Counted from the first letter of the stretch, positions 8,625 through 17,690 are shown. The stretch: 64,000 bases of DNA from Donghicola tyrosinivorans (GCF_003003355.1 NZ_PVTQ01000004.1:186001-250000); one strand, 5' to 3'. Numbers and translations are program-made. The notes: a model not told the origin generated them from the sequence alone.

Positions 8625-10208
8625 TTACCCCATAAGGGCCTTCAGATCGGTTAAGGTATTGGCCTCTTGCGCCGGTTTGTCGTGGCGCCAGCGTAGCATT
8701 CTTGGAAAACGCAGGGCGACGCCGGACTTGTGACGCTTGCTTTCTGCGATGCCCTCGAAGGCGATCTCGAAGACCAGTTCTGGGGTCACGCGACGGACAG
8801 GGCCAAAGCGTTCCTGTGTGTTGGCGCGGACCCAGCGGGTGATCTTGTTGAACTCCGCGTCCGTCAGGCCGCTATAGGCTTTGGTGAAAGGGACCAGTTC
8901 ATTCCCGTTCCAGACGGCGAAGGTGAAATCGGTGAAGAGGTTGGCGCGGCGTCCGTGGCCCGATTGGGCGTAGATCATTACCGCATCGATGGTCAGCGGG
9001 TCGATCTTCCACTTCCACCATTCTCCGCGCTTGCGGCCTGCCAGATAGGGGCCGTCTTTGCGCTTTAGCATCAGCCCTTCGGCCATTCGATCACGAGAGG
9101 TTTCGCGCAGCGCGGCAAGTTCGGCCCAATCGCTGAAGGTCACTTGGGGCGAGAGGATCACGGGCGCATCAGGCGGTAGGTCTTGGATCATCCGGTCCAG
9201 CAGCGCGCGGCGCGCAGCGAAGGGACGTTCGCGAATGTCTTGGCCGTCATATTCCAACAGGTCATAGGCCTGCATCACCACTGGGGCGGATTTCAGCAGG
9301 CTGGAGGGCACGGTTTTGCGACCAATCCGCTTTTGTAGGTCATTGAAGGGCAGGGGAGTGCCGTCTTTATAGGCCAGAATTTCTCCATCCATCACAATGC
9401 CTTGGGGGAGAAAGTCCAGTGCCTTGCGCAGTTCAGGAAAGCGGTCGGTCATAAGCTCTTCGCCGCGGGACCAGATGTGCATCTCGCCCCCGCGCAGGAT
9501 CATCTGGCCGCGAATGCCGTCCCATTTCCATTCGGCGGACCAGTCCGTCGGTGGGCCAATGTCGGCCACATCGCCCTCAATCCCGTGGGCCAGTTGGAAC
9601 GGGTAGGGGCGCGACAGGTCATCTTGGATAGATGGCGCAAGGATCAGATTATTGAAGCTGGTGGTCTGCGGCGTCCATTTGCCCATCAGGCGGTGGGCGA
9701 TGCCGGCCTCATCCAGATCGGTGGCTTGGGCTAGGGCGCGGGTCATCAGGCGCTGGCTGACGCCGACACGAAAGCCTCCCGTCAGAAGCTTGTTGAATAC
9801 AAAGCGCTGGGTGTCATCCAGATCGCCCCATGCAGACAGGATTTGTGCTTTGCGCTCTTCTTCCGGCATGTCGGCCAGCATCAGCACAAAGGTCATCCAT
9901 GCGCTCAGGGGTTGCGCATCCTGCCGGTCGCTCGGGGGTAGGATCAGAGCGATTGTCTCGGACAGATCGCCAACCACGGGGTAGGCCTCTTCCAGCAGCC
10001 ACAAGGGCACGCCTGCTGCTTCGGCGGCCCATTCCCGCAAGCGGGCGCTGGTGACTGCCCGCTTGGGGCGTCTGCCGGAAAACAGCGCGATGCACCACAG
10101 TTTGTCTTCGTCCGAGGCGGTGCCGAAGAAAGTGGCCAAAGCGGCAACTTTTGCGTTGGTTGAGGTGGTGCTGTCGATCTGCCTGAAAAGGTCGGTGAAC
10201 TGCTGCAT
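8625..10208 (-). CDS. ATP-dependent DNA ligase, damage-response type
   Basis: A 527-residue ATP-dependent ligase. The adenylation motif KWDGIRGQ gives the nucleotidyl-accepting lysine at about residue 230. It is followed by motif III (MDGEILAY), motif IV (EGLMLKR) and motif V (WWKWK). The N-terminal helical domain resembles archaeal/eukaryal ligase I. The length and linkage to an MBL-fold exonuclease match the bacterial set known as cisplatin damage-response ligase plus ligase-associated exonuclease. It starts 5 bases after the exonuclease stop, so the two are co-transcribed. The helicase and PdeM partners usually found with this set are not here. Confidence 0.9.
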   Translation of the reverse strand: MQQFTDLFRQIDSTTSTNAKVAALATFFGTASDEDKLWCIALFSGRRPKRAVTSARLREWAAEAAGVPLWLLEEAYPVVGDLSETIALILPPSDRQDAQPLSAWMTFVLMLADMPEEERKAQILSAWGDLDDTQRFVFNKLLTGGFRVGVSQRLMTRALAQATDLDEAGIAHRLMGKWTPQTTSFNNLILAPSIQDDLSRPYPFQLAHGIEGDVADIGPPTDWSAEWKWDGIRGQMILRGGEMHIWSRGEELMTDRFPELRKALDFLPQGIVMDGEILAYKDGTPLPFNDLQKRIGRKTVPSSLLKSAPVVMQAYDLLEYDGQDIRERPFAARRALLDRMIQDLPPDAPVILSPQVTFSDWAELAALRETSRDRMAEGLMLKRKDGPYLAGRKRGEWWKWKIDPLTIDAVMIYAQSGHGRRANLFTDFTFAVWNGNELVPFTKAYSGLTDAEFNKITRWVRANTQERFGPVRRVTPELVFEIAFEGIAESKRHKSGVALRFPRMLRWRHDKPAQEANTLTDLKALMG

Positions 10209-10213
10209 CTTGG

Positions 10214-11230
10214 CTATTCCGCAACCTCTGCCTGTTCGAGGCTGTCGTCCGAATACTCGGTCGCGACGATGGAGGCGTCATAGCCTTGTTCGGTCAGCCA
10301 GCGGCTGAAGACTTCGGTGTAGCCGTGGGTGACAAAAATCCGCTCGGCCCCTGTGGCGCGAATGGAGTCGTTCAGGCCCTGCCAATCCGCGTGATCCGAC
10401 AGGGCAAAGCCCCGATCCATCGACCGCCGCCGCCGGATGCCGCGAAGGCGCATCCAGCCGCTGGCCATGGCGGTTTGCGCGGGCTTGAACCGTTTCGCCC
10501 ATGCCGCCCCGATGGCCGAGGGCGGTGCGATCACCAGCGCGCCTTTGTACGCGTTCGGGTCCAGATCGGCGGTGACTTGGACCGTGTTGGGCAGGTGGTA
10601 CCCGATCTGGCGCAGGGCGGCGTTTGTGGCCTCGACTGCGCCGTGTGTCAGGATGGGGCCAATGGACGGGTCCACTTGCGCCAGCAGGCGCTGCGCTTTG
10701 CCAAACGAATAGGCCGCCAGCAGGCTAAAGCGCCCCTCATCGCGGTTGGCAGCCCACCATGAATTGATCTCATCCATGACCATTTGTTGCGGCTGCCAGT
10801 TGAAGACCGGCAGGCCGAAGGTGCATTCCGAGATGAAGGCGTGGCACCGCTGGGGCTCAAAAGCTTCGCAGAAGCCGTCCGGTTCGGGTTTGTAGTCGCC
10901 AGAGAAAACCCAGACCTCGCCATCTACCTCGACCCTGATTTGGGCGGAGCCGGGCACATGGCCCGCGGGATGCAGGCTGACCTTGGCATATCCGATCTGG
11001 CAGGTCTCGCCGTAGGGCAGGGTGTCCAGCGCGATGTCTCCCAGACGATGGCGCATAACGGGGGCCGATTGCGGCGTTGCCAGATAGTGCCGGTGCCCGA
11101 AACGGGCGTGATCCGAATGGGCATGGCTGATCACAGCCCGATCCACAGGTCGCCATGGATCAAGGTAGAAATCACCTGCGGGGCAGTAGATGCCCTTGTT
11201 GGTAAAGGTCAGGACCGAAGATCTGCTCAT
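10214..11230 (-). CDS. Ligase-associated DNA damage response exonuclease (MBL fold)
   Basis: A 338-residue metallo-beta-lactamase-fold nuclease related to CPSF/SNM1 proteins. The metal-binding motif HAHSDHARFG is at about residues 36-45. Other conserved parts include FSGDYKPEPDGFCEAFEP and a late SDHADW motif with H and D ligands. It is the first gene of a two-gene unit with the ATP-dependent ligase. In the known system the pair is thought to process and seal DNA ends. No clear ribosome site precedes ATG 11230; a TTG at 11239 is the alternative. Confidence 0.88.
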   Translation of the reverse strand: MSRSSVLTFTNKGIYCPAGDFYLDPWRPVDRAVISHAHSDHARFGHRHYLATPQSAPVMRHRLGDIALDTLPYGETCQIGYAKVSLHPAGHVPGSAQIRVEVDGEVWVFSGDYKPEPDGFCEAFEPQRCHAFISECTFGLPVFNWQPQQMVMDEINSWWAANRDEGRFSLLAAYSFGKAQRLLAQVDPSIGPILTHGAVEATNAALRQIGYHLPNTVQVTADLDPNAYKGALVIAPPSAIGAAWAKRFKPAQTAMASGWMRLRGIRRRRSMDRGFALSDHADWQGLNDSIRATGAERIFVTHGYTEVFSRWLTEQGYDASIVATEYSDDSLEQAEVAE

Positions 11231-11300
11231 GCAGAGCAAGATAGCGCAGAGGGTCGCCCTGCATAGGGTGGATCACAGGGGATTTGCGCAGCGGGCTGAA

Positions 11301-12245
11301 TTAGGCGGGGATGAGTTCAGATGTAAACTCGCCGATCAACCGCATCACGTCTGCGCGGATTTCCGGTGTCTCCATCAGGACTTCGTGCTGGCCGCCTTCT
11401 TGCATCACCAACTGGCCGTCGTCCCAATGTCCCATCCGGCGATGGACCGCATCAGAATCCACGATTGATTCAAGAGTGCCAAGGAAGGTCAGGCACGGCA
11501 GCTTGGGCGATGGCATAGAGGCCAGCGCATTGGTTTCCCGCAGGGCCTGATTTAGCCAATGCAGGCTAGGACCGCCCAGAGCCAGATCGGGCTCAACGCG
11601 GGTCTGTTTTTTCATATAGTCGTAGGTTTCCGCGTCCGTGGTCAGCAGGTTGCCCAGAAACGGCGCGACCTCAGGATAGGGTTTGCGGCTGGTGCTGGGG
11701 GCGATCAGATGCCCGAGCGAGACCATCTTGGCAGCCCAGGACACGGTCCAAGCAACGGGGCGCAGCAGCGGCGTCAACTGTATGCCCCACATGGGCGCGG
11801 TGAACATTACGCCGCTGACAGGTGCGCCTTCCATCACTGCGCGTAAGGCAATGCAGCCCCCCATCGAGTGGCCCAGAATGAACCACGGCTTGGGCAGGCG
11901 GCGGGCCTCGGCATAACGCAGCATGGCCCGCACATCACGTTGATAGTCGGTGAAGTGATCCACGTGGCCGATCAAACGGTCGCGCAATATCCGGTCCGCC
12001 AGACCTTGACCGCGCCAGTCGATGGCCAAAGTGCTAAGGCCCAAGGCGGCAAAGTCTTTGGCGGTCCGGCCATATTTTTCGATATATTCGGTGCGTCCGG
12101 GGAACAGCAGTACGGTTCCCTTGGCCGCGGGATCATCCCAGCAGCCGATCCTGACGCGGAGGCCGTCTTCGGTTTCTACCCAAGAGGCAACGCCACCTTT
12201 CGGTCCTTCAGCAATGTCGGTGAAAAGTGGCGCTTTCTCAAACAT
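11301..12245 (-). CDS. Alpha/beta hydrolase, lysophospholipase-like
   Basis: A 314-residue serine hydrolase of the PldB/monoacylglycerol-lipase type. The nucleophile elbow GHSMGG places the serine at residue 127. A likely catalytic Asp lies in the ESIVDSDAVH region and the histidine in GGQHEVLMETPE. It has no signal peptide. Its ATG overlaps the SCP2 gene stop by one base (TAATG), so translation is probably coupled. The pairing with a sterol/lipid-carrier domain suggests lipid turnover, but that is inference. Confidence 0.82.
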   Translation of the reverse strand: MFEKAPLFTDIAEGPKGGVASWVETEDGLRVRIGCWDDPAAKGTVLLFPGRTEYIEKYGRTAKDFAALGLSTLAIDWRGQGLADRILRDRLIGHVDHFTDYQRDVRAMLRYAEARRLPKPWFILGHSMGGCIALRAVMEGAPVSGVMFTAPMWGIQLTPLLRPVAWTVSWAAKMVSLGHLIAPSTSRKPYPEVAPFLGNLLTTDAETYDYMKKQTRVEPDLALGGPSLHWLNQALRETNALASMPSPKLPCLTFLGTLESIVDSDAVHRRMGHWDDGQLVMQEGGQHEVLMETPEIRADVMRLIGEFTSELIPA

Positions 12246-12535
12246 TAGCTCAGCACACTTCCAAGCTTCATCGCCAGACCCATGTCACCGTCCAGCGATA
12301 GCCGGCCGGTCATGAAAGCGGCGGTTGCATCCAGATCGCCTTCCAGAATCGCTTGGAAAGTCTCTGCATCGGCAGTCAAGGTCACATCGGCCTCATCATC
12401 AGCTGCGCGGGCACCATTATGGTCGATCATAATGCTACCTTCGTTTTCGATGACGAATTTGGCAACCCCGTCAATGCCTTCGCCGTCAAGTTTGGCGTTC
12501 AATTCGTTTACTGCGGTTTCCACTACCGAGCTCAT
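12245..12535 (-). CDS. SCP2 sterol-binding domain protein
   Basis: A 96-residue single-domain SCP2 (sterol carrier protein-2 fold) protein. Visible features are the KFVIENEGSIMIDHNG strand region, the ADVTLTADAETF motif and the C-terminal ATAAFMTGRLSLDGDMGLAMKL helix that closes the hydrophobic pocket. Bacterial members bind acyl-CoA or other lipids. ATG 12533-12535 has AAAGG 7 bases upstream; another in-frame ATG sits 15 bases earlier. It forms an operon with the downstream hydrolase and is divergent from the TPR gene. Confidence 0.88.
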   Translation of the reverse strand: MSSVVETAVNELNAKLDGEGIDGVAKFVIENEGSIMIDHNGARAADDEADVTLTADAETFQAILEGDLDATAAFMTGRLSLDGDMGLAMKLGSVLS

Positions 12536-12600
12536 CAGCGTGCCTTTCACATTTTCGCGCGGCTCTCGCTTTTCGCCGCGATTGGTCTACACTGATCAAT

Positions 12601-13161
12601 ATGGTCACACGCGAACACATACTCAAACTTGTCGTTGCGGCAGCTATTTTTCCAGTCTTGTTTTCCCTACCCATTCGGGCAGAGGAAGATCGCACGGCTG
12701 AGTTGCTGGAGCGCTTGAAGCGTGCAGACGTAAACGGCTCGCAGATCATTGCCGAAGATTTGCTTTTGCTGTGGTCCCGCTCGGGATCGCCTTCGATGGA
12801 TTTGCTGCTGAAACGGGGTCGCGATGCGATGGCCGCTGACAAGCTGCCAGAGGCGCTGGACCATTTCACAGCATTGACCGATCACGCCCCCGATTTCGCC
12901 GAAGGCTGGATGGCGCGTGCGACGGTCCTATATCGGTTAGAGTACTATGGCGCGGCCATGCATGACCTGCGACAAACGCTGGCTCTGAACCCGAACCATT
13001 TCGCGGCGCTCTTCGGGGCAGGGGTCATTGCCTATGAAACAGGCCGTCCCGAACTGGCAGACCAATTTTTCGCGGCCGTGGCGACTATACATCCGCACTT
13101 TGAGGACTTATCTCGTCTGCGACAGGAAATAGACAAAGAGGCCGGCCGGACCGACCTCTGA
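12601..13161 (+). CDS. Exported TPR-repeat protein
   Basis: A 186-residue protein with an N-terminal signal peptide (hydrophobic LVVAAAIFPVLFSLPIRA, cleavage near residue 27) and about three tetratricopeptide repeats between residues 65 and 170. A repeat such as NPNHFAALFGAGVIAYETGR shows the TPR pattern. Likely periplasmic, with a protein-interaction role; partner unknown. The stop lies 13 bases before the SUV3-like helicase, so the two are probably co-transcribed. The ribosome site is weak. Confidence 0.8.
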   Translation: MVTREHILKLVVAAAIFPVLFSLPIRAEEDRTAELLERLKRADVNGSQIIAEDLLLLWSRSGSPSMDLLLKRGRDAMAADKLPEALDHFTALTDHAPDFAEGWMARATVLYRLEYYGAAMHDLRQTLALNPNHFAALFGAGVIAYETGRPELADQFFAAVATIHPHFEDLSRLRQEIDKEAGRTDL

Positions 13162-13174
13162 GCAAGAGGTGGGG

Positions 13175-16063
13175 ATGTCCCAACAAGGGCGTATCGCGGC
13201 TGTTCTGGGGCCGACAAACACCGGCAAGACCCATTATGCAATCGAACGGATGCTGGGATACCGGACAGGGGTAATCGGTTTGCCTCTGCGTCTTCTGGCG
13301 CGTGAGGTCTATGACCGTATTGTTGCCGTGCGCGGTCCCTCTGTTGTGGCGCTGGTCACCGGAGAAGAGCGTATCGTGCCGCCCCGCACCCAATATTGGG
13401 TTTGCACCGTCGAGGCGATGCCCGAAGGGCTGGGGGCTGATTTCGTCGGGGTGGACGAAATCCAGCTGTGCGCCGATCCCGAACGCGGCCATGTCTTTAC
13501 CGACCGCCTGATGCGGATGCGCGGTACGAACGAGACCCTGTTCATGGGCAGCGATACCATGCGCGGTCCAATTGCCGCCCTTGTACCGAACTGCGAATTC
13601 ATCCGCCGCGAACGCATGAGCCAGCTGGTCTATTCCGGCCAGAAAAAGATCAGCCGGATGCAGCCGCGCAGCGCGATCGTCGGGTTCTCGGTCGACAACG
13701 TCTATGCCATCGCTGAACTTTTGAAGCGCCAGAAGGGCGGTGCCGCTGTGGTCATGGGGGCGCTTAGCCCGCGGACGCGGAACGCGCAGGTCGAACTCTA
13801 TCAGAACGGCGATGTGGATTATCTGGTGGCCACCGATGCCATCGGTATGGGGCTTAATCTGGACATCAACCATGTGGCCTTTTCCAGCATCACCAAGTTC
13901 GATGGCCGCCGCATGCGGCAATTGGCCCCGAACGAGCTGGCGCAGATCGCAGGCCGTGCGGGTCGCGGCATGTCGGACGGCACCTTCGGCACCACCGGCG
14001 AGGCGCCGCCGCTGCACGAAGAGGTGGTCGAGGCGATTCAGGAACACCGCTTTACGCCGCTGCAAAAACTGAATTGGCGTAGCCCTGATCTGCGCTTTGG
14101 CACGATCGAGAATCTGATCCACTCGCTTGAGGCCTCGCCCCAGAATGAACGGCTGGTGAAAGCCCGTGAAGCTGATGATCTATTGGCCCTCAAGGCCATG
14201 TCCCAAAGCGCCGAGGTCGTCGCGCGGGCCAGTAGCCCCAATGCAGTCAAGCTGCTGTGGGATGTGTGCCGAATCCCTGACTTCAGGGGAATCAGTCATG
14301 CGGAACATGCGGGCTTGCTTGAGGTCATTTTCGGCTTTTTGCATCAATCCGGCACAGTTCCCGACGATTGGATGGCCCGCCAGATCAAGCGCATTGACCG
14401 CACCCAAGGGGATATTGATACGCTTTCCAAGAGGCTGTCCTATATTCGCACCTGGACCTATGTTGCTCAGCGGAATGGCTGGGTTAATGACGAAAATCAT
14501 TGGCGTGGCGAGACAAGGGCGGTAGAAGATCGCCTGTCGGATGCGCTTCACGAGCGTCTGACTCAGAGATTTGTGGACCGGCGTACATCAGTTTTGTTGC
14601 GGCGGCTCAAGCAGAAGGAGGCCCTTTTGGCCGAAGTAAACGAACAGGGTGAAGTGACCATCGAAGGTGAATTCGTTGGTCGTCTCGAAGGCTTCCGTTT
14701 CCGTCAGGATAAGGGCAGCAGCCCGGACGAAGCTAAAACCGTCGCCAAGGCAAGCCTTCAGGCTCTGGCGCCCCATTTCCACCTGCGCGCGGACAAGTTC
14801 TACAACGCGCCCGACACCGAGATCGACTTTACGGAACAAGGCGGTCTGATGTGGGGCACCGATGCCGTTGGTAAACTGGTGGCCGGTGCCGATCCGCTGA
14901 AGCCGCAGGTCGTGGCTTTTGTCGACGAAGAAGCGGGTGCCGATGTGGCCCAGAAGGTGCAGCGCCGTTTGCAGCACTTTATCGACCGCAAGATCGCAAC
15001 CCTGTTCGAGCCGCTGCTGAACCTGTCGCGCGACGAAGCGCTGGACGGTCTGGCCCGTGGTTTTGCATTCCGCATGGCGGAAGGTCTGGGGATTCTGCCC
15101 CGTGGCCCCATCGCCGATGAAGTGAAGGCACTGGATCAGGATGCGCGTGGCGCGCTGCGCAAGCACGGTATCCGTTTCGGTCAGTTCACCATTTTCATGC
15201 CACTGCTGCTGAAGCCCGCGCCGACCCGTCTGCGTCTGGTTCTTTGGTCGCTGGCCAATGGTCTGGACGTCTTCCCCGAAGCACCGCCTCCGGGTCTGGT
15301 GACCGTGCCTGCACAAGAAGACGCGTCTGAAGGTTACTTCACCATGGCGGGCTACCGCGCCGCTGGTGAGCGTGCCATCCGTATCGACATGCTGGAACGT
15401 CTGGCAGACATGCTGCGCAGCGAAGACAGCCGCAACGGCTTTGAAGCTAAGGCGGATATGCTCTCGATCACCGGCATGACCCTTGAGCAATTCGCAGCCC
15501 TCATGGAGGGTCTTGGCTACCGCGCCGAGAAGGGCGAACGCGCCAAGGTCAAAGCTGTTGATGCTGTTATGGCTGCTCCGGCGGAGGCCTCGGGCGATGC
15601 ACCGGCTGCTGCCGATATGCCCGAAGGTGTCGAAGCCATCGCGGACGAAGGCGTTGCCCCCGTGGCGGCCGATGCACCCGATGCGGGCGAAGTTCCCGCC
15701 GAGATCCCCGAAGTCGCCGCTGGCGAAGTCGAGACCGGTGAAGCTGTCGATGCAGGTGCCGCTGGCGCCGAGATGGAAGTTTTCTACACCTTCACTTGGG
15801 GTCGTCAGCGTCAGGCGCGTGGCAACAACGAACGTCGCGGCGGTGGTAACCGTGGTCCCCGTCAGGACGGCGGCAAGCGTGCCGAAGGCGGCGCTCCGCG
15901 CGGTAAGGGCGGCAAGCCCAAAGGCAAAGGTGGCCCCAAGGGTGGTAAAGGTCAGCAGGGTGGCGCACGTGTCCACTCGGCCCGTCCCCCCAAGGCAGAC
16001 AAGCCGATCGATCCGGATAACCCCTTCGCAGCGGCCCTGATGGGTCTGCGCGACAAGAACTGA
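13175..16063 (+). CDS. SUV3-like ATP-dependent RNA helicase
   Basis: A 962-residue superfamily-2 helicase related to mitochondrial SUV3 and alphaproteobacterial MgpS-type proteins. Walker A is GPTNTGKT (about residues 12-19), motif II is VDEIQ, and motif VI is QIAGRAGRG. The C-terminal region (about 770-962) is low-complexity: first an Ala/Glu/Pro-rich acidic stretch, then a Gly/Arg/Lys tail (for example RRGGGNRGPR) that should bind RNA. SUV3 works with exoribonucleases in RNA decay; here that is inference. ATG 13175 follows GAGGTG; a GTG 6 bases earlier is less likely. It is followed after 8 bases by an S4 protein gene. Confidence 0.88.
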   Translation: MSQQGRIAAVLGPTNTGKTHYAIERMLGYRTGVIGLPLRLLAREVYDRIVAVRGPSVVALVTGEERIVPPRTQYWVCTVEAMPEGLGADFVGVDEIQLCADPERGHVFTDRLMRMRGTNETLFMGSDTMRGPIAALVPNCEFIRRERMSQLVYSGQKKISRMQPRSAIVGFSVDNVYAIAELLKRQKGGAAVVMGALSPRTRNAQVELYQNGDVDYLVATDAIGMGLNLDINHVAFSSITKFDGRRMRQLAPNELAQIAGRAGRGMSDGTFGTTGEAPPLHEEVVEAIQEHRFTPLQKLNWRSPDLRFGTIENLIHSLEASPQNERLVKAREADDLLALKAMSQSAEVVARASSPNAVKLLWDVCRIPDFRGISHAEHAGLLEVIFGFLHQSGTVPDDWMARQIKRIDRTQGDIDTLSKRLSYIRTWTYVAQRNGWVNDENHWRGETRAVEDRLSDALHERLTQRFVDRRTSVLLRRLKQKEALLAEVNEQGEVTIEGEFVGRLEGFRFRQDKGSSPDEAKTVAKASLQALAPHFHLRADKFYNAPDTEIDFTEQGGLMWGTDAVGKLVAGADPLKPQVVAFVDEEAGADVAQKVQRRLQHFIDRKIATLFEPLLNLSRDEALDGLARGFAFRMAEGLGILPRGPIADEVKALDQDARGALRKHGIRFGQFTIFMPLLLKPAPTRLRLVLWSLANGLDVFPEAPPPGLVTVPAQEDASEGYFTMAGYRAAGERAIRIDMLERLADMLRSEDSRNGFEAKADMLSITGMTLEQFAALMEGLGYRAEKGERAKVKAVDAVMAAPAEASGDAPAAADMPEGVEAIADEGVAPVAADAPDAGEVPAEIPEVAAGEVETGEAVDAGAAGAEMEVFYTFTWGRQRQARGNNERRGGGNRGPRQDGGKRAEGGAPRGKGGKPKGKGGPKGGKGQQGGARVHSARPPKADKPIDPDNPFAAALMGLRDKN

Positions 16064-16071
16064 TCCGGCTC

Positions 16072-16446
16072 TTGAGCGACGAAAAACAGAAACTGCGCGT
16101 GGACAAATGGTTGTGGCACGCGCGGTTTTTCAAAAGCCGCAGCCTCGCGGCGCAGGTTGTGTCTGCGGGGCATGTGCGAATCAACAGCAACAAGATCTCC
16201 AAGCCCTCGCATAATGTGGCGAGCGGGGATGTGCTGACCTTTCCCCAAGGAAATCTGGTCCGTGTGGTGCGGATGATTGCTCCCGGCACCCGCCGTGGTC
16301 CCGCGCCAGAGGCGCAGGCCCTTTATGAAGACATGACTCCGGTGCAGGAGAAACGTCCTGAAAATCCGTCATTTGAGGGAAAAGGACGCCCAACCGGGAA
16401 GGATCGTCGCAATCTCGATCTTTGGCGGTCTGAAAGCCTTGAATGA
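16072..16446 (+). CDS. S4 domain RNA-binding protein (Hsp15/HslR-like)
   Basis: A 124-residue protein with an N-terminal S4 domain (LRVDKWLWHARFFKSR at about residues 8-23, then SAGHVRIN and SGDVLTFP) and a basic C-terminal tail. It resembles HslR/Hsp15, which binds stalled 50S subunits carrying nascent chains. No ATG or GTG stands at a suitable position, so the start is taken as TTG 16072, eight bases after the helicase stop. That TTG puts the RVDKWLW motif at the usual distance from the N-terminus. No strong ribosome site is seen; translation may be coupled to the helicase. Confidence 0.82.
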   Translation: MSDEKQKLRVDKWLWHARFFKSRSLAAQVVSAGHVRINSNKISKPSHNVASGDVLTFPQGNLVRVVRMIAPGTRRGPAPEAQALYEDMTPVQEKRPENPSFEGKGRPTGKDRRNLDLWRSESLE

Positions 16447-16496
16447 TTTGGCAGGCTGTCCTAGCTATCCGCGACGAGTGAAAGAGCGAGAGACCG

Positions 16497-16835
16497 ATGA
16501 CGTACGTCGTTACTGATAACTGCATCGCCTGCAAATATACCGACTGTGTCGAGGTTTGCCCCGTGGATTGCTTCTACGAGGGTGAAAACATGCTGGTCAT
16601 CCATCCGGATGAGTGCATCGACTGTGGTGTGTGTGAACCGGAATGCCCCGCCGACGCGATCCGCCCCGATACCGAGCCGGATATGGACAAGTGGGTTGAA
16701 TTCAACCGCAAGTACTCTGAGCTTTGGCCGGTTCTGGTGACCAAGAAAGACCAACTGCCCGAGGCGGAAGAGCGCGACGGCGAGACCGACAAGCTGAACA
16801 AGTACTTCTCGGAAGCGCCGGGTGAAGGCGGATAA
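16497..16835 (+). CDS. fdxA: Ferredoxin FdxA (7Fe-type)
   Basis: A 112-residue low-potential ferredoxin. Cysteines fall at residues 9, 12, 17, 21, 25, 40, 43, 46 and 50, the pattern of the 3Fe-4S plus 4Fe-4S Azotobacter FdI/FdxA family. After the clusters comes the family tail [16 protein letters not shown]. It is a soluble electron carrier with no specific partner visible here. FdxA is commonly found between the S4 gene and carD in alphaproteobacteria, as here. Three tandem hairpins follow its stop. Confidence 0.93.
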   Translation: MTYVVTDNCIACKYTDCVEVCPVDCFYEGENMLVIHPDECIDCGVCEPECPADAIRPDTEPDMDKWVEFNRKYSELWPVLVTKKDQLPEAEERDGETDKLNKYFSEAPGEGG

Positions 16836-16856
16836 GTACGTCTGATTCGCAGATTT

Positions 16857-16929
16857 AAAGGGGTGTTTCTTAACATCCCTTTGATTCCCTGAGGATTCAG
16901 GGATGTTGGCCCTGATTTGTATCGGGGCC
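16857..16929 (+). other. Three tandem hairpins between fdxA and carD
   Basis: Hairpin 1 (16857-16882): 11-bp stem AAAGGGGTGTT / AACATCCCTTT. Hairpin 2 (16886-16903): 7-bp stem TCCCTGA / TCAGGGA. Hairpin 3 (16908-16929): 9-bp stem GGCCCTGAT / ATCGGGGCC with one T:G pair, followed by GATTTTATG. The first lies 21 bases after the fdxA stop. None has a perfect U-tract, but together they probably end or stabilise the fdxA transcript. Confidence 0.6.
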
Positions 16930-16944
16930 GATTTTATGTTATAC
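16917..16944 (+). promoter_or_regulatory. Candidate carD promoter
   Basis: TTGTAT (16917-16922) and TTATAC (16939-16944) are 16 bases apart, and the -35 box overlaps the third hairpin. This would give a 5' leader of about 140 bases for carD. Based on box similarity only. Confidence 0.3.
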
Positions 16945-17089
16945 ATTTGGTCTATAGCGGAAACCTGCAATGTTCCTTGACGGCAGTCTGGGGGCATTCA
17001 ATCAGCGACAGAGTAGACACACCGTTCGCAACCCGATGGGATGCGGTACGGTTTTTTCGGCTCTGTTGTATCGTGCGAGGAAGGATTGC

Positions 17090-17599
17090 ATGAGCAAATC
17101 TAAGACCCCCGAGTTTCGTCCCGATGATTACGTTGTCTACCCCGCCCACGGGGTTGGCCAGATTGTTTCGATCGAAGAGCAAGAGATTGCCGGTCTGAAA
17201 CTGGAACTGTTTGTGATCTCGTTCGAGAAAGACAAGATGACCCTGCGTGTGCCCACCAACAAGGCCACCGAAGCAGGTCTGCGGTCGCTCTCGACGCCGG
17301 ACGTTATCTCGCAGGCGATGGCAACCCTGAAGGGTAAAGCCAAGGTCAAGCGCGCGATGTGGTCGCGTCGCGCTCAGGAATACGAACAGAAAATCAACTC
17401 GGGCGATCTGATCTCGATCGCGGAAGTGGTGCGCGATCTGCACCGCGCCGATGACCAGCGCGAGCAGAGCTATTCGGAGCGTCAGCTTTATGAAGCGGCT
17501 CTGGAGCGTCTGACCCGCGAAGTTGCTGCCGTGACCGGTGGTGACGAAGTCGCTGCTGCCAAGAAAGTTGATGATGTTCTGACGTCGCGCGCTGCGTAA
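17090..17599 (+). CDS. carD: CarD family transcriptional regulator
   Basis: A 169-residue CarD/CdnL-type protein that binds the RNA polymerase beta subunit and stabilises open promoter complexes. The N-terminal RNAP-interacting domain (residues about 8-65) contains DDYVVYPAHGVGQIVSIEEQ, and the C-terminal helical domain contains AQEYEQKINSGDLISIAEVVRD. ATG 17090 has AGGAAGGA 6 bases upstream, which rules out the longer open frame. It is followed by a strong terminator. CarD is essential or important for rRNA promoters in several bacteria. Confidence 0.92.
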   Translation: MSKSKTPEFRPDDYVVYPAHGVGQIVSIEEQEIAGLKLELFVISFEKDKMTLRVPTNKATEAGLRSLSTPDVISQAMATLKGKAKVKRAMWSRRAQEYEQKINSGDLISIAEVVRDLHRADDQREQSYSERQLYEAALERLTREVAAVTGGDEVAAAKKVDDVLTSRAA

Positions 17600-17626
17600 C
17601 AAGTATCGTCAGTCCAACAGGAATAG

Positions 17627-17655
17627 GGGCCGTGTCTTGGGACGCGGCCCTTTTC
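17627..17655 (+). terminator. Intrinsic terminator after carD
   Basis: A 10-bp stem GGGCCGTGTC / GACGCGGCCC (one T:G pair) with a TTGG loop is followed by TTTTCTTTT. Confidence 0.88.
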
Positions 17656-17690
17656 TTTTGTGTCTCGCTTGGCGGCTAGGGGCGTGTTTC

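Noticed and set aside
14588-15976. Reverse open frame of 462 codons opposite the SUV3-like helicase
   Set aside because: Thr/Ala/Gly-rich composition without recognisable motifs; explained by codon bias of the helicase gene.
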